NCBI RefSeq assembly: GCF_024756235.1
Contig: NZ_JANUGY010000003.1
Coordinates: 186,001-250,000, forward strand
Direction of reading: 5' to 3'
Source: Massilia kyonggiensis
Lineage (GTDB): Bacteria; Pseudomonadota; Gammaproteobacteria; Burkholderiales; Burkholderiaceae_D
DNA: 64,000 bases
In this document: positions 29,277 to 38,614 of the stretch, piece by piece
How positions within the stretch are numbered: position 1 is the first letter of the stretch
Layout of the letters: each line of letters opens with the position of its first letter
The notes under the pieces: model-generated
Told to the model about the DNA's origin: nothing
What the model saw: only the letters and a program-made list of their open reading frames with translations
Database searches by the model: none
Position numbers and translations under genes: made by a program

Positions 29277-31580
29277 ATGGCCGAGAACGACACCGGAGGG
29301 CGCATCGCCCCGTACCCCAACCCCGCCGGCGGCTGGGGCGCGCTGAAATACGTGGCGCTGAACCTCGTCCGCGAACGCGTGGGCAGGAACAGCATCGGGA
29401 CGCTGCTCGCGCAGAACCAGCCGGACGGCTTCGACTGTCCCGGCTGCGCGTGGCCCGACCGCGTCCATACGTCGACGTTCGAATTCTGCGAGAACGGCGT
29501 CAAGGCCGTGGCGGCGGAAGCGACCAGCAAGCGCGTGCTGCCCGAGTTCTTCGCGCGCCACACGGTGACGGAACTGATGGCGCAAAGCGACTACGAACTG
29601 GAACAGCACGGCCGCCTGACCGACCCGATGGTGTACGACCGCGCCACCGACAAATACGTGCCCATCGCCTGGGACGACGCCTTCGCCCTCATCGCGCGCC
29701 ACCTGAATGCGCTGGACGACCCGGACCGCGCCGCGTTCTACACGTCCGGCCGCGCCAGCAACGAGGCCGCGTTCCTGTACCAGCTGTTCGCGCGCATGGT
29801 CGGCACCAACAACTTCCCCGACTGTTCCAACATGTGCCACGAGGCGACGAGCCGCGGCCTGCCCGGGACGGTCGGCATCGGCAAGGGCACCGTCACGCTG
29901 GACGATTTCGACGAGGCCGACGCCATCCTGATCTTCGGCCAGAACCCGGCCACGAACCACCCGCGCATGATGGGCCTGCTGCGCGAATGCGCGAAACGGG
30001 GCGCCGCCATCGTGTCGATCAACCCGCTGAAGGAGCGCGGCCTGGAACGCTTCCAGGATCCGCAAAGCCCGGCCGAGATGCTCATCAATGCCAGCACGCC
30101 GATCAGCTCCATGTTCGTGCGCCCGCGCCTGTCCGGCGACCTGGCCCTGATCAAGGCCGTGGCCAAGCGCGTGCTGGAACTGGACGACGACGCCCACGCC
30201 GCAGGCAACCCGCGCGTGCTCGACACGGCGTTCATCGAGGCCCACACGACCGGCTTCGCCGCGTTCGCGGCCGACCTGCGCGCCGAGGACTGGGGCATGC
30301 TGCTGGAAGAATCGGGCGTCCCGCGCGCCGACATCGAACGCCTGGCGCGCCTGTACGCGAGCGCCGACCGCGTGATCGCGTGCTGGGGCATGGGCCTGAC
30401 CCAGCACAAGCAATCGGTGGCGGCCGTGCAGATGCTGTCGAACCTGATGATGATGCGCGGGCAGATCGGCCGCCGCGGCGCCGGCCTGTGTCCCGTGCGC
30501 GGGCACTCCAACGTGCAGGGCGACCGCACGGTCGGCATCGAGGAACGGCCGACGGAGGCCTTCCTCGACCGCCTGGGCCAGGTGTTCGACTTTGCTCCGC
30601 CGCGCCACCACGGACTCGACGTCGTGGCGACGATCCGCGGCATGGTGGACGGCCGCGTGAACGTGTTCGTCGGCCTGGGCGGCAACTTCGCGGCCGCCAC
30701 GCCCGACACGCCGCTCACGTGGGCCGGCCTGCGCCAGTGCGCGCTGACGGTGCAGGTGTCGACGAAACTGAACCGCAGCCACCTCGTGCACGGCCGCGAC
30801 GCGCTGATCCTGCCCACGCTGGGCCGCACGGAGATCGACATGCAGGATGGCGTGGCGCAGGGCGTGACGGTGGAAGACTCGATGAGCATGGTGCACATCT
30901 CGTACGGCATCAACCGCCCGGCATCGCCCAACCTGCTGTCGGAAATCGCCATCGTCGCGCGCATGGCCCACGCCACGCTGGGTAGCGGCAAGGTCGACTG
31001 GCTGGCGCGCGCCGCCAACTACGCGCTGATCCGCGACGACATCGAGAAGGTGTTCGACGACTTCTACGACTACAACGCGCGCGTGGCGAAGCCGGGCGGC
31101 TTCCACCTGCGCGTGGCGTCGCGCGAGCGCGCGTGGGCGACGCCGAGCGCCCGGGCCCAGTTCGTCGTCAACGCGATCGACCGCGACACGGCCATCTACC
31201 GCGCCCGCGCCGTCCACGGCGAACGCCTGCTGACCATGATGACGACCCGCTCCCACGACCAGTACAACACGACCGTGTACGGCCTGGACGACCGCTACCG
31301 CGGCGTGTTCGGCATGCGCCGCGTGGTCTTCATCCACCGCGACGATCTCGCCATGCTGGGCCTGATGGCGGGCGAGAAGGTCGACGTCACGAGCGTGTGG
31401 GACGACGGCGTGGAGCGCCGCGCGGACGGCTTCCTGCTCGTCGAATACGACATCCCGCGCGGCTGCGTCGGCGCCTATTATCCGGAGACGAATCCGCTCG
31501 TGCCGCTCGACAGCGTGGCCGTCGGCGCGGGCACGCCGACGTCGAAGTCGATACCGGTGCTGCTGCACCCGGCGCGCTAA
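29277..31580 (+). CDS. YdeP-type FdhF-like molybdopterin oxidoreductase
   Basis: 767 aa, the length of E. coli YdeP. It starts with the signature P-Y-P-N-P-A-G-G-W-G-A-L and carries D-C-P-G-C-A-W-P-D (about residue 55), T-S-G-R-A-S-N-E-A-A (about 160), N-N-F-P-D-C-S-N-M-C-H-E and, in the C-terminal domain, M-T-T-R-S-H-D-Q-Y-N-T-T. These place it in the FdhF/YdeP family of the DMSO-reductase superfamily that binds bis-MGD. E. coli YdeP supports acid resistance, but its substrate is unknown. ATG 29277 has AAGGAG nine bases upstream. Divergent from mocR; no partner subunit or fdhD nearby. It overlaps the convergent GNAT gene by four bases. Confidence 0.88.
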   Translation: MAENDTGGRIAPYPNPAGGWGALKYVALNLVRERVGRNSIGTLLAQNQPDGFDCPGCAWPDRVHTSTFEFCENGVKAVAAEATSKRVLPEFFARHTVTELMAQSDYELEQHGRLTDPMVYDRATDKYVPIAWDDAFALIARHLNALDDPDRAAFYTSGRASNEAAFLYQLFARMVGTNNFPDCSNMCHEATSRGLPGTVGIGKGTVTLDDFDEADAILIFGQNPATNHPRMMGLLRECAKRGAAIVSINPLKERGLERFQDPQSPAEMLINASTPISSMFVRPRLSGDLALIKAVAKRVLELDDDAHAAGNPRVLDTAFIEAHTTGFAAFAADLRAEDWGMLLEESGVPRADIERLARLYASADRVIACWGMGLTQHKQSVAAVQMLSNLMMMRGQIGRRGAGLCPVRGHSNVQGDRTVGIEERPTEAFLDRLGQVFDFAPPRHHGLDVVATIRGMVDGRVNVFVGLGGNFAAATPDTPLTWAGLRQCALTVQVSTKLNRSHLVHGRDALILPTLGRTEIDMQDGVAQGVTVEDSMSMVHISYGINRPASPNLLSEIAIVARMAHATLGSGKVDWLARAANYALIRDDIEKVFDDFYDYNARVAKPGGFHLRVASRERAWATPSARAQFVVNAIDRDTAIYRARAVHGERLLTMMTTRSHDQYNTTVYGLDDRYRGVFGMRRVVFIHRDDLAMLGLMAGEKVDVTSVWDDGVERRADGFLLVEYDIPRGCVGAYYPETNPLVPLDSVAVGAGTPTSKSIPVLLHPAR

Positions 31581-32104
31581 CGCGCCGCCAGTCGCGCCAG
31601 CGCCGCGGGGATGCCTGCTGCCGGCAGCATGTAACGCGCATACGGCACGCCGCGATTCGGCGGCAGGTCGTGCTCGCGCACGAAACCGATCGACGTGTAC
31701 AGGCGCAGCGCCGTCGCCATGATCGGGCTCGTGTGCAGTCCCACGGCCGGCGCGTCCGTACGCCGCGCCCGTTCGAGCGTGGCCGCGACGAGCGCGCGGC
31801 CGATGCCGGCGCCGCGCGCCGCCGGATCCACGACCAGCATGCGGATCACCGACCAGTCGTCGGGATAGATCGCGCTGCGCGGCCGTCCGGGCCCCACGTG
31901 CACGACGGCCCCCGCGATGCCGCCGGCACGCTCGGCGACGATCAGGTCGCCGTCGGCGGCCAGGTCGGCCATGCGGGCGATGCCCGCGCTGAACGTGTGC
32001 CAATCGTCGTAGTCGCCTGCATACTGGGCGAATGCCGCCAGCGCCACCGCGTTGACGCCGGCGCGGTCGGTCTCGACGTAGTCACGAATCGTCGTCGCCG
32101 TCAT
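31577..32104 (-). CDS. GNAT-family N-acetyltransferase
   Basis: 175 aa single-domain GNAT. The acetyl-CoA-binding motif A reads V-D-P-A-A-R-G-A-G-I-G-R-A-L-V (about residue 95), followed by L-H-T-S-P-x-M and a Y-x-x-I-G-F motif B. The acceptor cannot be predicted. Its ATG overlaps the LysR stop by four bases (ATGA), so the two genes are translationally coupled. Confidence 0.88.
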   Translation of the reverse strand: MTATTIRDYVETDRAGVNAVALAAFAQYAGDYDDWHTFSAGIARMADLAADGDLIVAERAGGIAGAVVHVGPGRPRSAIYPDDWSVIRMLVVDPAARGAGIGRALVAATLERARRTDAPAVGLHTSPIMATALRLYTSIGFVREHDLPPNRGVPYARYMLPAAGIPAALARLAAR

Positions 32105-33021
32105 GCGGCCCTCCCCATGTCGCCGTTATGCCACCACAGCTTCGGGTTGTTGTCGGCCAGGTCGCGCAACAGGTCCCACACGACTTTCACGCGGCGCAGG
32201 CGGTACAGGTCCGTCGGCGCCGCGAGCCAGAACGAGCGCTCCGCAAAGAAGCCCGGCAGCACGGGCACGAGGCGGCCGTCGTCCGGCACGGCGTACGGCG
32301 GCGCCATCATGAGGCCCATGCCGAGCGACGCGGCCTCGATCTGCGCCGTCATGCCCGAGCAGCACAGCCGGCGGCGCGGCGTGAAACCCAGTTCGTTCAG
32401 GTACGACAGTTCGCGGCTCGCGAGGCGGTCCTGCACGTAGTCGACGAAGTCGTGGCGCTCCAGGTCCGCCTGCGTGCGGATCGGCGGGTGCTTCGCGAGG
32501 TACGTGGGCGACGCGTATAGGTAGAAGCGGAAGGATGCGAGACGGGTGACCATGTAGCGCCCCGTCGACGGCGGATCGAGCATGACGCCGAGATCGGCCT
32601 CGCGGTTGGCGAGGTTGGCGAAGCGCGGCAGCGCCAGCAGGTCGATCGACAGGTCGGGGTGATCTTCGAACAGTTTCACCAGCAGCGGCGCCACGACGCG
32701 CGTGCCGAACACCTCCGGCACGCCCAGCCGCACGACGCCGGCCGCCGCCACCTCCGCGCCGCCCAGCTGCTCGGTGGCCGCGAGCGCCGCGCCCTCCATC
32801 GCCTCGGCGTGCGGCAGCAGGGCCTGGCCCATCTCCGTCAGCTCGTAGCCTTCGCGCGAGCGGTCGAACAGCGTGGTGCCCAGTTGCTGCTCGAGGCGGT
32901 CGATGCGGCGCGCCACTGTCGTGTGCTCCACGTCCAGGCGACGCGACGCCCCGGACAGGGTGCCGGCGCGCGCCAGCTCCAGGAAAAACCGCAGGTCCGT
33001 CCATTCCGGCAGGCTGTGCAT
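32101..33021 (-). CDS. LysR-family transcription regulator
   Basis: 306 aa. N-terminal winged helix-turn-helix (residues 5-65: FLELARAGTLSGASRRLDVEHTTVARRIDRLEQQLG) and a C-terminal periplasmic-binding-like effector domain (from about 95). The helix-turn-helix is of the subgroup with T-V-A-R-R-I-D instead of the common T-V-S-R-x-I. It is divergent from the TonB receptor operon and coupled to the GNAT gene. It may regulate either side; the two 16-bp inverted repeats in the shared region do not have the usual LysR T-N11-A layout. Confidence 0.92.
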   Translation of the reverse strand: MHSLPEWTDLRFFLELARAGTLSGASRRLDVEHTTVARRIDRLEQQLGTTLFDRSREGYELTEMGQALLPHAEAMEGAALAATEQLGGAEVAAAGVVRLGVPEVFGTRVVAPLLVKLFEDHPDLSIDLLALPRFANLANREADLGVMLDPPSTGRYMVTRLASFRFYLYASPTYLAKHPPIRTQADLERHDFVDYVQDRLASRELSYLNELGFTPRRRLCCSGMTAQIEAASLGMGLMMAPPYAVPDDGRLVPVLPGFFAERSFWLAAPTDLYRLRRVKVVWDLLRDLADNNPKLWWHNGDMGRAA

Positions 33022-33115
33022 GTGTGTCTCCCCTGTTCCTCGGACCCGTCACGTATGGGATCGCCATTCGCCGCGGTTTTTTCGGGAACCGTTGTTTGAT
33101 ATCAAGGTGACATAT

Positions 33116-33131
33116 TGTGCACCAGTGCACA
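33116..33131. promoter_or_regulatory. Operator-like inverted repeat, distal copy
   Basis: TGTGCACCAGTGCACA, perfect 7-2-7 inverted repeat. It shares the frame TGTGCA-N4-TGCACA with the copy at 33247. A TTGATATCAA palindrome lies 10 bases upstream (33096-33105). Confidence 0.65.
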
Positions 33132-33246
33132 TTGCCGCTGCAACGTTTTCGGAACACGGCTTGCGTATGCACAGCAAACCCGTTTTCCGGACGTCGCGAC
33201 ACGCCGCGCCCTCTGGCGCCGCCCCTTACGGGACGTCCCGCGGCGT

Positions 33247-33262
33247 TGTGCATAAATGCACA
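33247..33262. promoter_or_regulatory. Operator-like inverted repeat, proximal copy
   Basis: TGTGCATAAATGCACA, perfect 7-2-7 inverted repeat, 131 bases from the first copy and 104 bases before the receptor ATG. An extra half site TATGCACA occurs near 33166. The remainder of 33022-33366 holds no credible gene. Confidence 0.65.
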
Positions 33263-33366
33263 CCCTGTGGGCGCGGCGTTGTCTTTTCAGCCAAATTCAT
33301 CCGAGGCACACTGTGATGCATGCGAAGACTGAACGCATGACACCACAACAAAATCAGGAGACCTCA

Positions 33367-35649
33367 ATGCGTCTTAGCAAGAAGAAACAGCAGCTGATCC
33401 AGCGCTCGGCTGCCGCCCTGCTCGTCCTGTCCGGCGGTGCCGCCGGCGCCGCGCACGCCCAGGATGCGGGCGCCGCCAGCGGTGCCGTCGCCGCACCGGA
33501 AGGCAATATCGAGAAAGTCGTCGTCACCGCGCGCCGGCGCGAGGAAACGCTGCAGGATGTCCCGGTGTCCGTTACTGCGTTCAGCGCCGACCAGCTCTCC
33601 AAGCAGGCCGTCCCCGACGTCGTCGCCCTGGCGACGGCACTGCCGAACACCACCCTCAAGGCGTCGCGCGCCACCAACTCGACGCTGACCGCGTTCATCC
33701 GCGGCGTGGGCCAGGCCGACCCGCTGGCCGGCTTCGAATCCGGCGTCGGCATCTACCTGGACGACGTCTACCTGGCCCGCCCGCAAGGCGCCGTGGCCGA
33801 CATCTACGACGTCGAGCGCATCGAGGTGCTGCGCGGTCCGCAGGGCACGCTTTACGGCCGCAACACCATCGGCGGCGCCGTCAAGTACGTCACCCGCAAG
33901 CTGGCCCCGCAGACGGACGTGCGCCTGCGCGGCACCCTGGGCAACTACCAGGAACGCGACGCGGTCATCACGGCCAGCACGCCCGTAGGCGAGCAGCTGC
34001 GCGTGGGCGGCACCGTCGCCCGCTTCAAGCACGGCGGCTACGGCACGAACCTGTTCGACGGCTCGCCGAACTACGACAAGGACCTGAAGGCCGCGCGCCT
34101 GTCGGCCGAATGGACGCCGACGCCCGACCTGTTCATCCGCCTCGCCGGCGACATCACGCAGGACGATTCGCATCCGAAGAACGGCCACCGCCTCATCGTC
34201 GGCCGCACGAGCGGCGCGCCGATCCTGTCCAACGTGTACGACTCGAATGCCGAGATGCTGACGGCCCTCGGCCACAAGCAGTCGGTGCGCCAGCACGGCG
34301 TCGCCGCGACCGTCGAATGGAACGTGTCGCCCGAGCTGACGTTCAAGTCGATCACCGCGCAGCGCCAGGACAAGTCGTGGGCGCCGATCGACTTCGATTC
34401 CCTGCCAGTCGTCGACATGGAAGTGCCGGCGCTGTACACGAACCGCCAGTTCAGCCAGGAATTCAACCTGACCTACACGGGGCCGAAGATCCAGGGCGTG
34501 GCCGGCGTCTACTACATCGATGCGAACGCCTACAACAAGTTCGACACGATCCTCGCCGGCGCCGTCCCGACCAGCACCTTCACGAGCGGCAGCATCGACA
34601 CGAAGGCGTGGGCCGCGTACGCCGACGGCAGCTACAACCTGACCGACGCGCTGCAGCTGTCGCTGGGCGGCCGCTACACGGTGGACAAGCGCGAGGCCGA
34701 CATCTACCGCCAGATCTACCTGGGCAACAAGGGCACGCCGGAGATGGGCAACCCGGGCGCACTGCTGTTCCGCACCGACACCGACCTGCGCGGCCTGGAA
34801 CGCGAGGACAAGAAGTTCACGCCGCGCATCGCGCTGAGCTGGAAGGCGACGCCGACGCAGAACGTCTACGCCTCGTACTCCAAGGGTTTCAAGGGCGGCG
34901 GCTTCGACCCGCGCACGAACGTGGTCGGCACGAAGATCTCGCAGGCACAGGCCCGGGCCGGCTACAAGCCGGAGACGATCGGCACCTATGAACTGGGCCT
35001 GAAATCGTCGTTCAACGGCGGCCGCATCACGACCAACACGGCCTTGTTCTACAGCGACTACAAGGACGTGCAGATCCCGGGCTCGGTGGCGATCGACACG
35101 AACGGCGACGGCAAGGACGACAGCTTCGCGGGCATCACGACCAACGCAGGCAAGGCCAAGATCAAGGGCTTCGAATTCGAGGCCGTGGCCCACCTGACGA
35201 AGGAATTCTCGCTGTCCGGCATGTACAGCTACATCGACGCCAAGTACAACGAGTACATCGTGGCGGGCGTGAACGTGGCCGACCAGCGCCACTTCCAGAA
35301 CACGCCGCGCAACTCGGCGAACCTGCGCGCCACCTACGAGGTGCCGATGCCGCTGGCGGGCTACAACGGCCGCCTGTCGCTGATCGGCAGCGCGTCGTAC
35401 CGCGGCCAGACGTACCAGTTCGAGACCCCGTCCGTCATCGACCAGGACGCGTACAAGCTGTATGACGCCAGCATCGTCTGGACCCGCGCCGACGGCAAGA
35501 TCCGCGCCGGCATCCACGGCAAGAACCTGTCGGACGTGCACTACAAGACGGCGGGCTACCTGTTCCCGACCTTGGGCAACGAAGGCACGCTGACGGCCTT
35601 CTACGGTGCACCGCGTACCGTGCAGGGGACGATCGAGTACCGCTTCTGA
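33367..35649 (+). CDS. TonB-dependent outer-membrane receptor
   Basis: 760 aa. Signal peptide ends near residue 31 (A-H-A-Q), then a TonB-box-like E-K-V-V-V-T-A at about residue 49, plug domain (Q-D-V-P-V-S-V-T-A-F to about 170, including E-V-L-R-G-P-Q-G-T-L-Y-G-R-N-T-I-G-G) and a 22-strand barrel ending in the terminal aromatic YRF. The plug style is that of receptors for organic substrates rather than a classic siderophore receptor, but no ligand can be named. ATG 33367 has AGGAG seven bases upstream. First gene of a seven-gene same-strand array with a hydrolase and a complete Liv-type ABC importer. Confidence 0.93.
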   Translation: MRLSKKKQQLIQRSAAALLVLSGGAAGAAHAQDAGAASGAVAAPEGNIEKVVVTARRREETLQDVPVSVTAFSADQLSKQAVPDVVALATALPNTTLKASRATNSTLTAFIRGVGQADPLAGFESGVGIYLDDVYLARPQGAVADIYDVERIEVLRGPQGTLYGRNTIGGAVKYVTRKLAPQTDVRLRGTLGNYQERDAVITASTPVGEQLRVGGTVARFKHGGYGTNLFDGSPNYDKDLKAARLSAEWTPTPDLFIRLAGDITQDDSHPKNGHRLIVGRTSGAPILSNVYDSNAEMLTALGHKQSVRQHGVAATVEWNVSPELTFKSITAQRQDKSWAPIDFDSLPVVDMEVPALYTNRQFSQEFNLTYTGPKIQGVAGVYYIDANAYNKFDTILAGAVPTSTFTSGSIDTKAWAAYADGSYNLTDALQLSLGGRYTVDKREADIYRQIYLGNKGTPEMGNPGALLFRTDTDLRGLEREDKKFTPRIALSWKATPTQNVYASYSKGFKGGGFDPRTNVVGTKISQAQARAGYKPETIGTYELGLKSSFNGGRITTNTALFYSDYKDVQIPGSVAIDTNGDGKDDSFAGITTNAGKAKIKGFEFEAVAHLTKEFSLSGMYSYIDAKYNEYIVAGVNVADQRHFQNTPRNSANLRATYEVPMPLAGYNGRLSLIGSASYRGQTYQFETPSVIDQDAYKLYDASIVWTRADGKIRAGIHGKNLSDVHYKTAGYLFPTLGNEGTLTAFYGAPRTVQGTIEYRF

Positions 35650-35740
35650 CCCGCCCCACCGCGTGGCCGGCCCGCCGGCCACGCGCCCCACACCGGCATC
35701 CGCCGCACTACCGAACATCGAACGACAGGATATCGCCAGC

Positions 35741-36616
35741 GTGGCCAATTACACCTCCATCCGCTATACGAGCAACGACGGCCTCGCGCTGCATGCACGG
35801 GACTACCCCGCCGCCGGTGGCGACCGGGACCGCCTGCCCGTGATCTGCATCCACGGGCTGACGCGCAACGCGTCCGACTTCGACGAGTTCGCACCGCTCG
35901 TCGCCCGCCAGGGCCGGCGCGTGCTGGCGCTCGACGTGCGCGGCCGCGGCGAATCGCAGCGCGATCCGAATCCCGACAACTACACCCCGAGCGTGTACGC
36001 CGGGGACGTCGCCCGGTTCATGGCGGAGCAGCACATCCCGCGCGCCGTGTTCGTCGGCACGTCGATGGGCGGCCTGATCACGATGACCCTCGCCGCGAAG
36101 CACATCGACCTGATCGCCGCCGCGGTGATCAACGACATCGGCCCCGTGATCTCGGAAAAAGGCCTGGCGCGCATCGCCGGCTACGCGGGCAGGACGGCCG
36201 CCGTGGACTCGTGGGCCGATGCCGCCGGATGCATCCGCGACATCAACGCCTGCGCGTTCCCGGACAACGGCGACGCCGACTGGGACAAATGGGCGCGCCG
36301 CGCCTTCGCCCCGGACGCCGCCGGCCGCCTGGCGCCACGCTACGACCCGAATATTGCGATCGCGCTGCAAACCGGTAAACTCAGGCCGACGTCGCTGTCG
36401 CTGCGGATGGCGTTCCGCAAGCTCACCCAGGAACGCCCCGTATTGCTCGTGCGCGGCACGCTGTCGGACCTGCTCGAAGAACGCCAGGCCGCATGGATGC
36501 GGCGAGCGGCGCCGGCGATGGCCTGCGTCGAAGTCCCGAACGTGGGCCATGCCCCGATGCTGACGGAACCGGTCGCACTCGATGCGATCCTCGAGTTCCT
36601 GGCGACCGTGCCCTAA
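35741..36616 (+). CDS. Alpha/beta hydrolase
   Basis: 291 aa, canonical alpha/beta-hydrolase fold. Oxyanion motif H-G-L-T-R-N at about residue 36, nucleophile elbow G-T-S-M-G-G (about 107), late acid in R-G-T-L-S-D-L and catalytic His in V-G-H-A-P-M-L near residue 275. No signal peptide, so it is cytosolic. It lies between the TonB receptor and the ABC binding protein, suggesting that it hydrolyses the imported compound (ester, lactone or C-C substrate). The GTG start at 35741 follows AGGA; other in-frame starts further up lie within intergenic sequence. Confidence 0.87.
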   Translation: MANYTSIRYTSNDGLALHARDYPAAGGDRDRLPVICIHGLTRNASDFDEFAPLVARQGRRVLALDVRGRGESQRDPNPDNYTPSVYAGDVARFMAEQHIPRAVFVGTSMGGLITMTLAAKHIDLIAAAVINDIGPVISEKGLARIAGYAGRTAAVDSWADAAGCIRDINACAFPDNGDADWDKWARRAFAPDAAGRLAPRYDPNIAIALQTGKLRPTSLSLRMAFRKLTQERPVLLVRGTLSDLLEERQAAWMRRAAPAMACVEVPNVGHAPMLTEPVALDAILEFLATVP

Positions 36617-36632
36617 CAATCAAGGAGACGAC

Positions 36633-37826
36633 ATGAAACACATTAAACCCCTGCCCCTGGCCCTGTTCGCCGCCTTCGCCTTGACGGCGACCGGCTCCGT
36701 CCTGGCCGCCCCGGACCTGAAAGTGGCCCTCATCGCCGGCAAGACGGGCCAGCTGGAATCCTATGCCAAGGAAACGGAAACGGGCTTCATGCTGGGCCTC
36801 GAATACCTCACGGGCGGCAAGATGGAAATCAACGGCCGCAAGCTGAAGGTGATCGTCAAGGACGACCAGGGCAAGCCCGACCTCTCGCGCACCCTGCTGG
36901 CGGAAGCCTATGGCGACGACAAGGCCGACATCGCCGTCGGCACCACGTCGTCGGGCGCGGCGCTCGCGATGCTGCCCGTCGCGAAGGAATACAAGAAAGT
37001 GCTGATCGTCGAACCAGCCGTGGCCGACGAGATCACGGGCGCCAAGTGGAACAAGTACATCTTCCGCACCGCGCGCAATTCGATGCAGGACGCACTGGCC
37101 GCGGCGTCGACCTTGAAAAACGGCAGCGTGGCATTCCTCGCGCAGGACTACGCGTTCGGCCGCGACGCCATCAAGGCCGGCAAGGAGGCGCTGGCCGCCA
37201 CGGGCAGCAAGGCCAACGTCGTGCACGAGGAATACGCGCCCGCGGCCGCGACGGACTTTACGGCGCCCACGCAGCGCCTGTTCGATGCGTTGAAAGACAA
37301 GCCGCAGCCGCGCGTGCTGGCCATCGTGTGGGCCGGCCCGAACCCGATGAACAAGATCGCGGACATGAAGCCGGAACGCTACGGCATCGCGCTCGCGCCG
37401 GGCGGCAACATCCTGCCGGTGATGAAGACGTGGAAGGCGTACGCCGGCACGGAAGGCACCATCAATTACTACTACGGCTTCCCGAAGAACAAGATGAACG
37501 ACTGGCTCGTGGCCGAGCACACGAAGCGCTACAAGGTCCCGCCCGACATGTTCACGGCGGGCGGCATGGCGGCGGCGGCGGCCGTCGTCGCGGCGCTGCA
37601 GAAGGTTCCGTCGGGGAATGGCGACCAGATGGCGGCGGCGATGGAAGGCATGTCGTTCGAGACGCCGAAGGGATTGATGACGTTCCGCAAGGAAGACCAC
37701 CAGGCGCTGCAGCCGATGTACCACTTCCGCATCAAGAAGGACCAGAAGAGCGAATGGGACCTGCTGGAACTGGTGCGCGAGATCCCGGCCAGCGAGCTGC
37801 CGCTGCCCGTGCGGAACAAACGCTGA
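36633..37826 (+). CDS. Liv-type ABC transporter substrate-binding protein
   Basis: 397 aa periplasmic protein with signal peptide (about residues 1-24, V-L-A|A). Mature start D-L-K-V-A-L-I-A-G-K-T-G-Q-L-E-S-Y-A is typical of type I periplasmic binding proteins of the hydrophobic amino-acid (HAAT/LivK) family, whose members also bind amides, urea and aromatic acids. AAGGAG precedes ATG 36633, 16 bases after the hydrolase stop. Ligand unknown; the context suggests the product or substrate of the hydrolase. Confidence 0.88.
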   Translation: MKHIKPLPLALFAAFALTATGSVLAAPDLKVALIAGKTGQLESYAKETETGFMLGLEYLTGGKMEINGRKLKVIVKDDQGKPDLSRTLLAEAYGDDKADIAVGTTSSGAALAMLPVAKEYKKVLIVEPAVADEITGAKWNKYIFRTARNSMQDALAAASTLKNGSVAFLAQDYAFGRDAIKAGKEALAATGSKANVVHEEYAPAAATDFTAPTQRLFDALKDKPQPRVLAIVWAGPNPMNKIADMKPERYGIALAPGGNILPVMKTWKAYAGTEGTINYYYGFPKNKMNDWLVAEHTKRYKVPPDMFTAGGMAAAAAVVAALQKVPSGNGDQMAAAMEGMSFETPKGLMTFRKEDHQALQPMYHFRIKKDQKSEWDLLELVREIPASELPLPVRNKR

Positions 37827-37827
37827 C

Positions 37828-38592
37828 ATGACAGCCTCGCCATCGCTCGCCACGCGCGACCTGACGATCCGTTTCGGCGGCCACGTGGCCGTCAACGCGG
37901 TGACGGCCGAGTTTTATCCGGGCACGCTGACCGTGATCGTGGGCCCGAACGGCGCCGGCAAGACGACGTATTTCAACCTCGTGTCCGGCCAGTTGCCGGC
38001 GACGTCCGGCAGCGTGTTCGTGGGCAGCCAGGACGTCACGCGGCTCGGCCCCGCGCGCCGCACGCGCCTGGGCGTCGGACGCGCGTTCCAGCTGACGAAC
38101 CTGTTCCCTTACCTCACCGTGCTGGAAAACGTGAGGCTCGCGGTGCAGAGCCGCGCCGGCATCGGCATGAGCATGCTGTCGCTGTGGTTCGGCCACAAGG
38201 AAGTCATCCAGCGCGCCGAGCACTACCTGGAACGCGTGTCGATGATCGCCAAGCGCGCGTCTCTCGTCGGCACGCTGTCGCACGGCGACCAGCGCAAGCT
38301 GGAGGTGGCGATCCTGCTCGCGCTGGAACCGTCCATCCTGATGTTCGACGAACCCACGGCCGGCATGAGCGTGGACGAAGTGCCCGTCGTGCTCGACCTG
38401 ATCCACCAGGTCAAGGCCGAACGCAACCGGACCGTGCTGCTCGTCGAGCACAAGATGGACGTCGTGCGTGCGCTGGCGGACCGCATCATCGTGCTGCACA
38501 ACGGCACGCTGGTGGCAGATGGCCAGCCGGCCGAGGTGATGCAATCGAAAATCGTGCAGGAGGCCTATCTTGGCGCCCCCGAACCCGCGTGA
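37828..38592 (+). CDS. livG: Liv-type ABC transporter ATP-binding protein LivG-like
   Basis: 254 aa ATPase. Walker A G-P-N-G-A-G-K-T-T (about residue 39), a modified signature L-S-H-G-D-Q-R-K-L-E, Walker B L-M-F-D-E-P-T-A-G-M-S, and the H-loop V-E-H-K-M-D. LSHGDQ is common in LivG and urea/amide transporters. Only one base separates it from the binding-protein stop. Confidence 0.92.
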   Translation: MTASPSLATRDLTIRFGGHVAVNAVTAEFYPGTLTVIVGPNGAGKTTYFNLVSGQLPATSGSVFVGSQDVTRLGPARRTRLGVGRAFQLTNLFPYLTVLENVRLAVQSRAGIGMSMLSLWFGHKEVIQRAEHYLERVSMIAKRASLVGTLSHGDQRKLEVAILLALEPSILMFDEPTAGMSVDEVPVVLDLIHQVKAERNRTVLLVEHKMDVVRALADRIIVLHNGTLVADGQPAEVMQSKIVQEAYLGAPEPA

Positions 38593-38614
38593 CGACCTGA
38601 GAGCGACACTGCCC

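Noticed and set aside
29202..32003. Long minus-strand frame opposite the YdeP gene
   Set aside because: It is antisense to a well-supported molybdoenzyme and has no family resemblance.
33116..33131. NtrC-type site in front of the TonB receptor
   Set aside because: It contains TGCAC and GTGCA, but with 2 bases between arms instead of the longer NtrC spacing; the second copy departs further.
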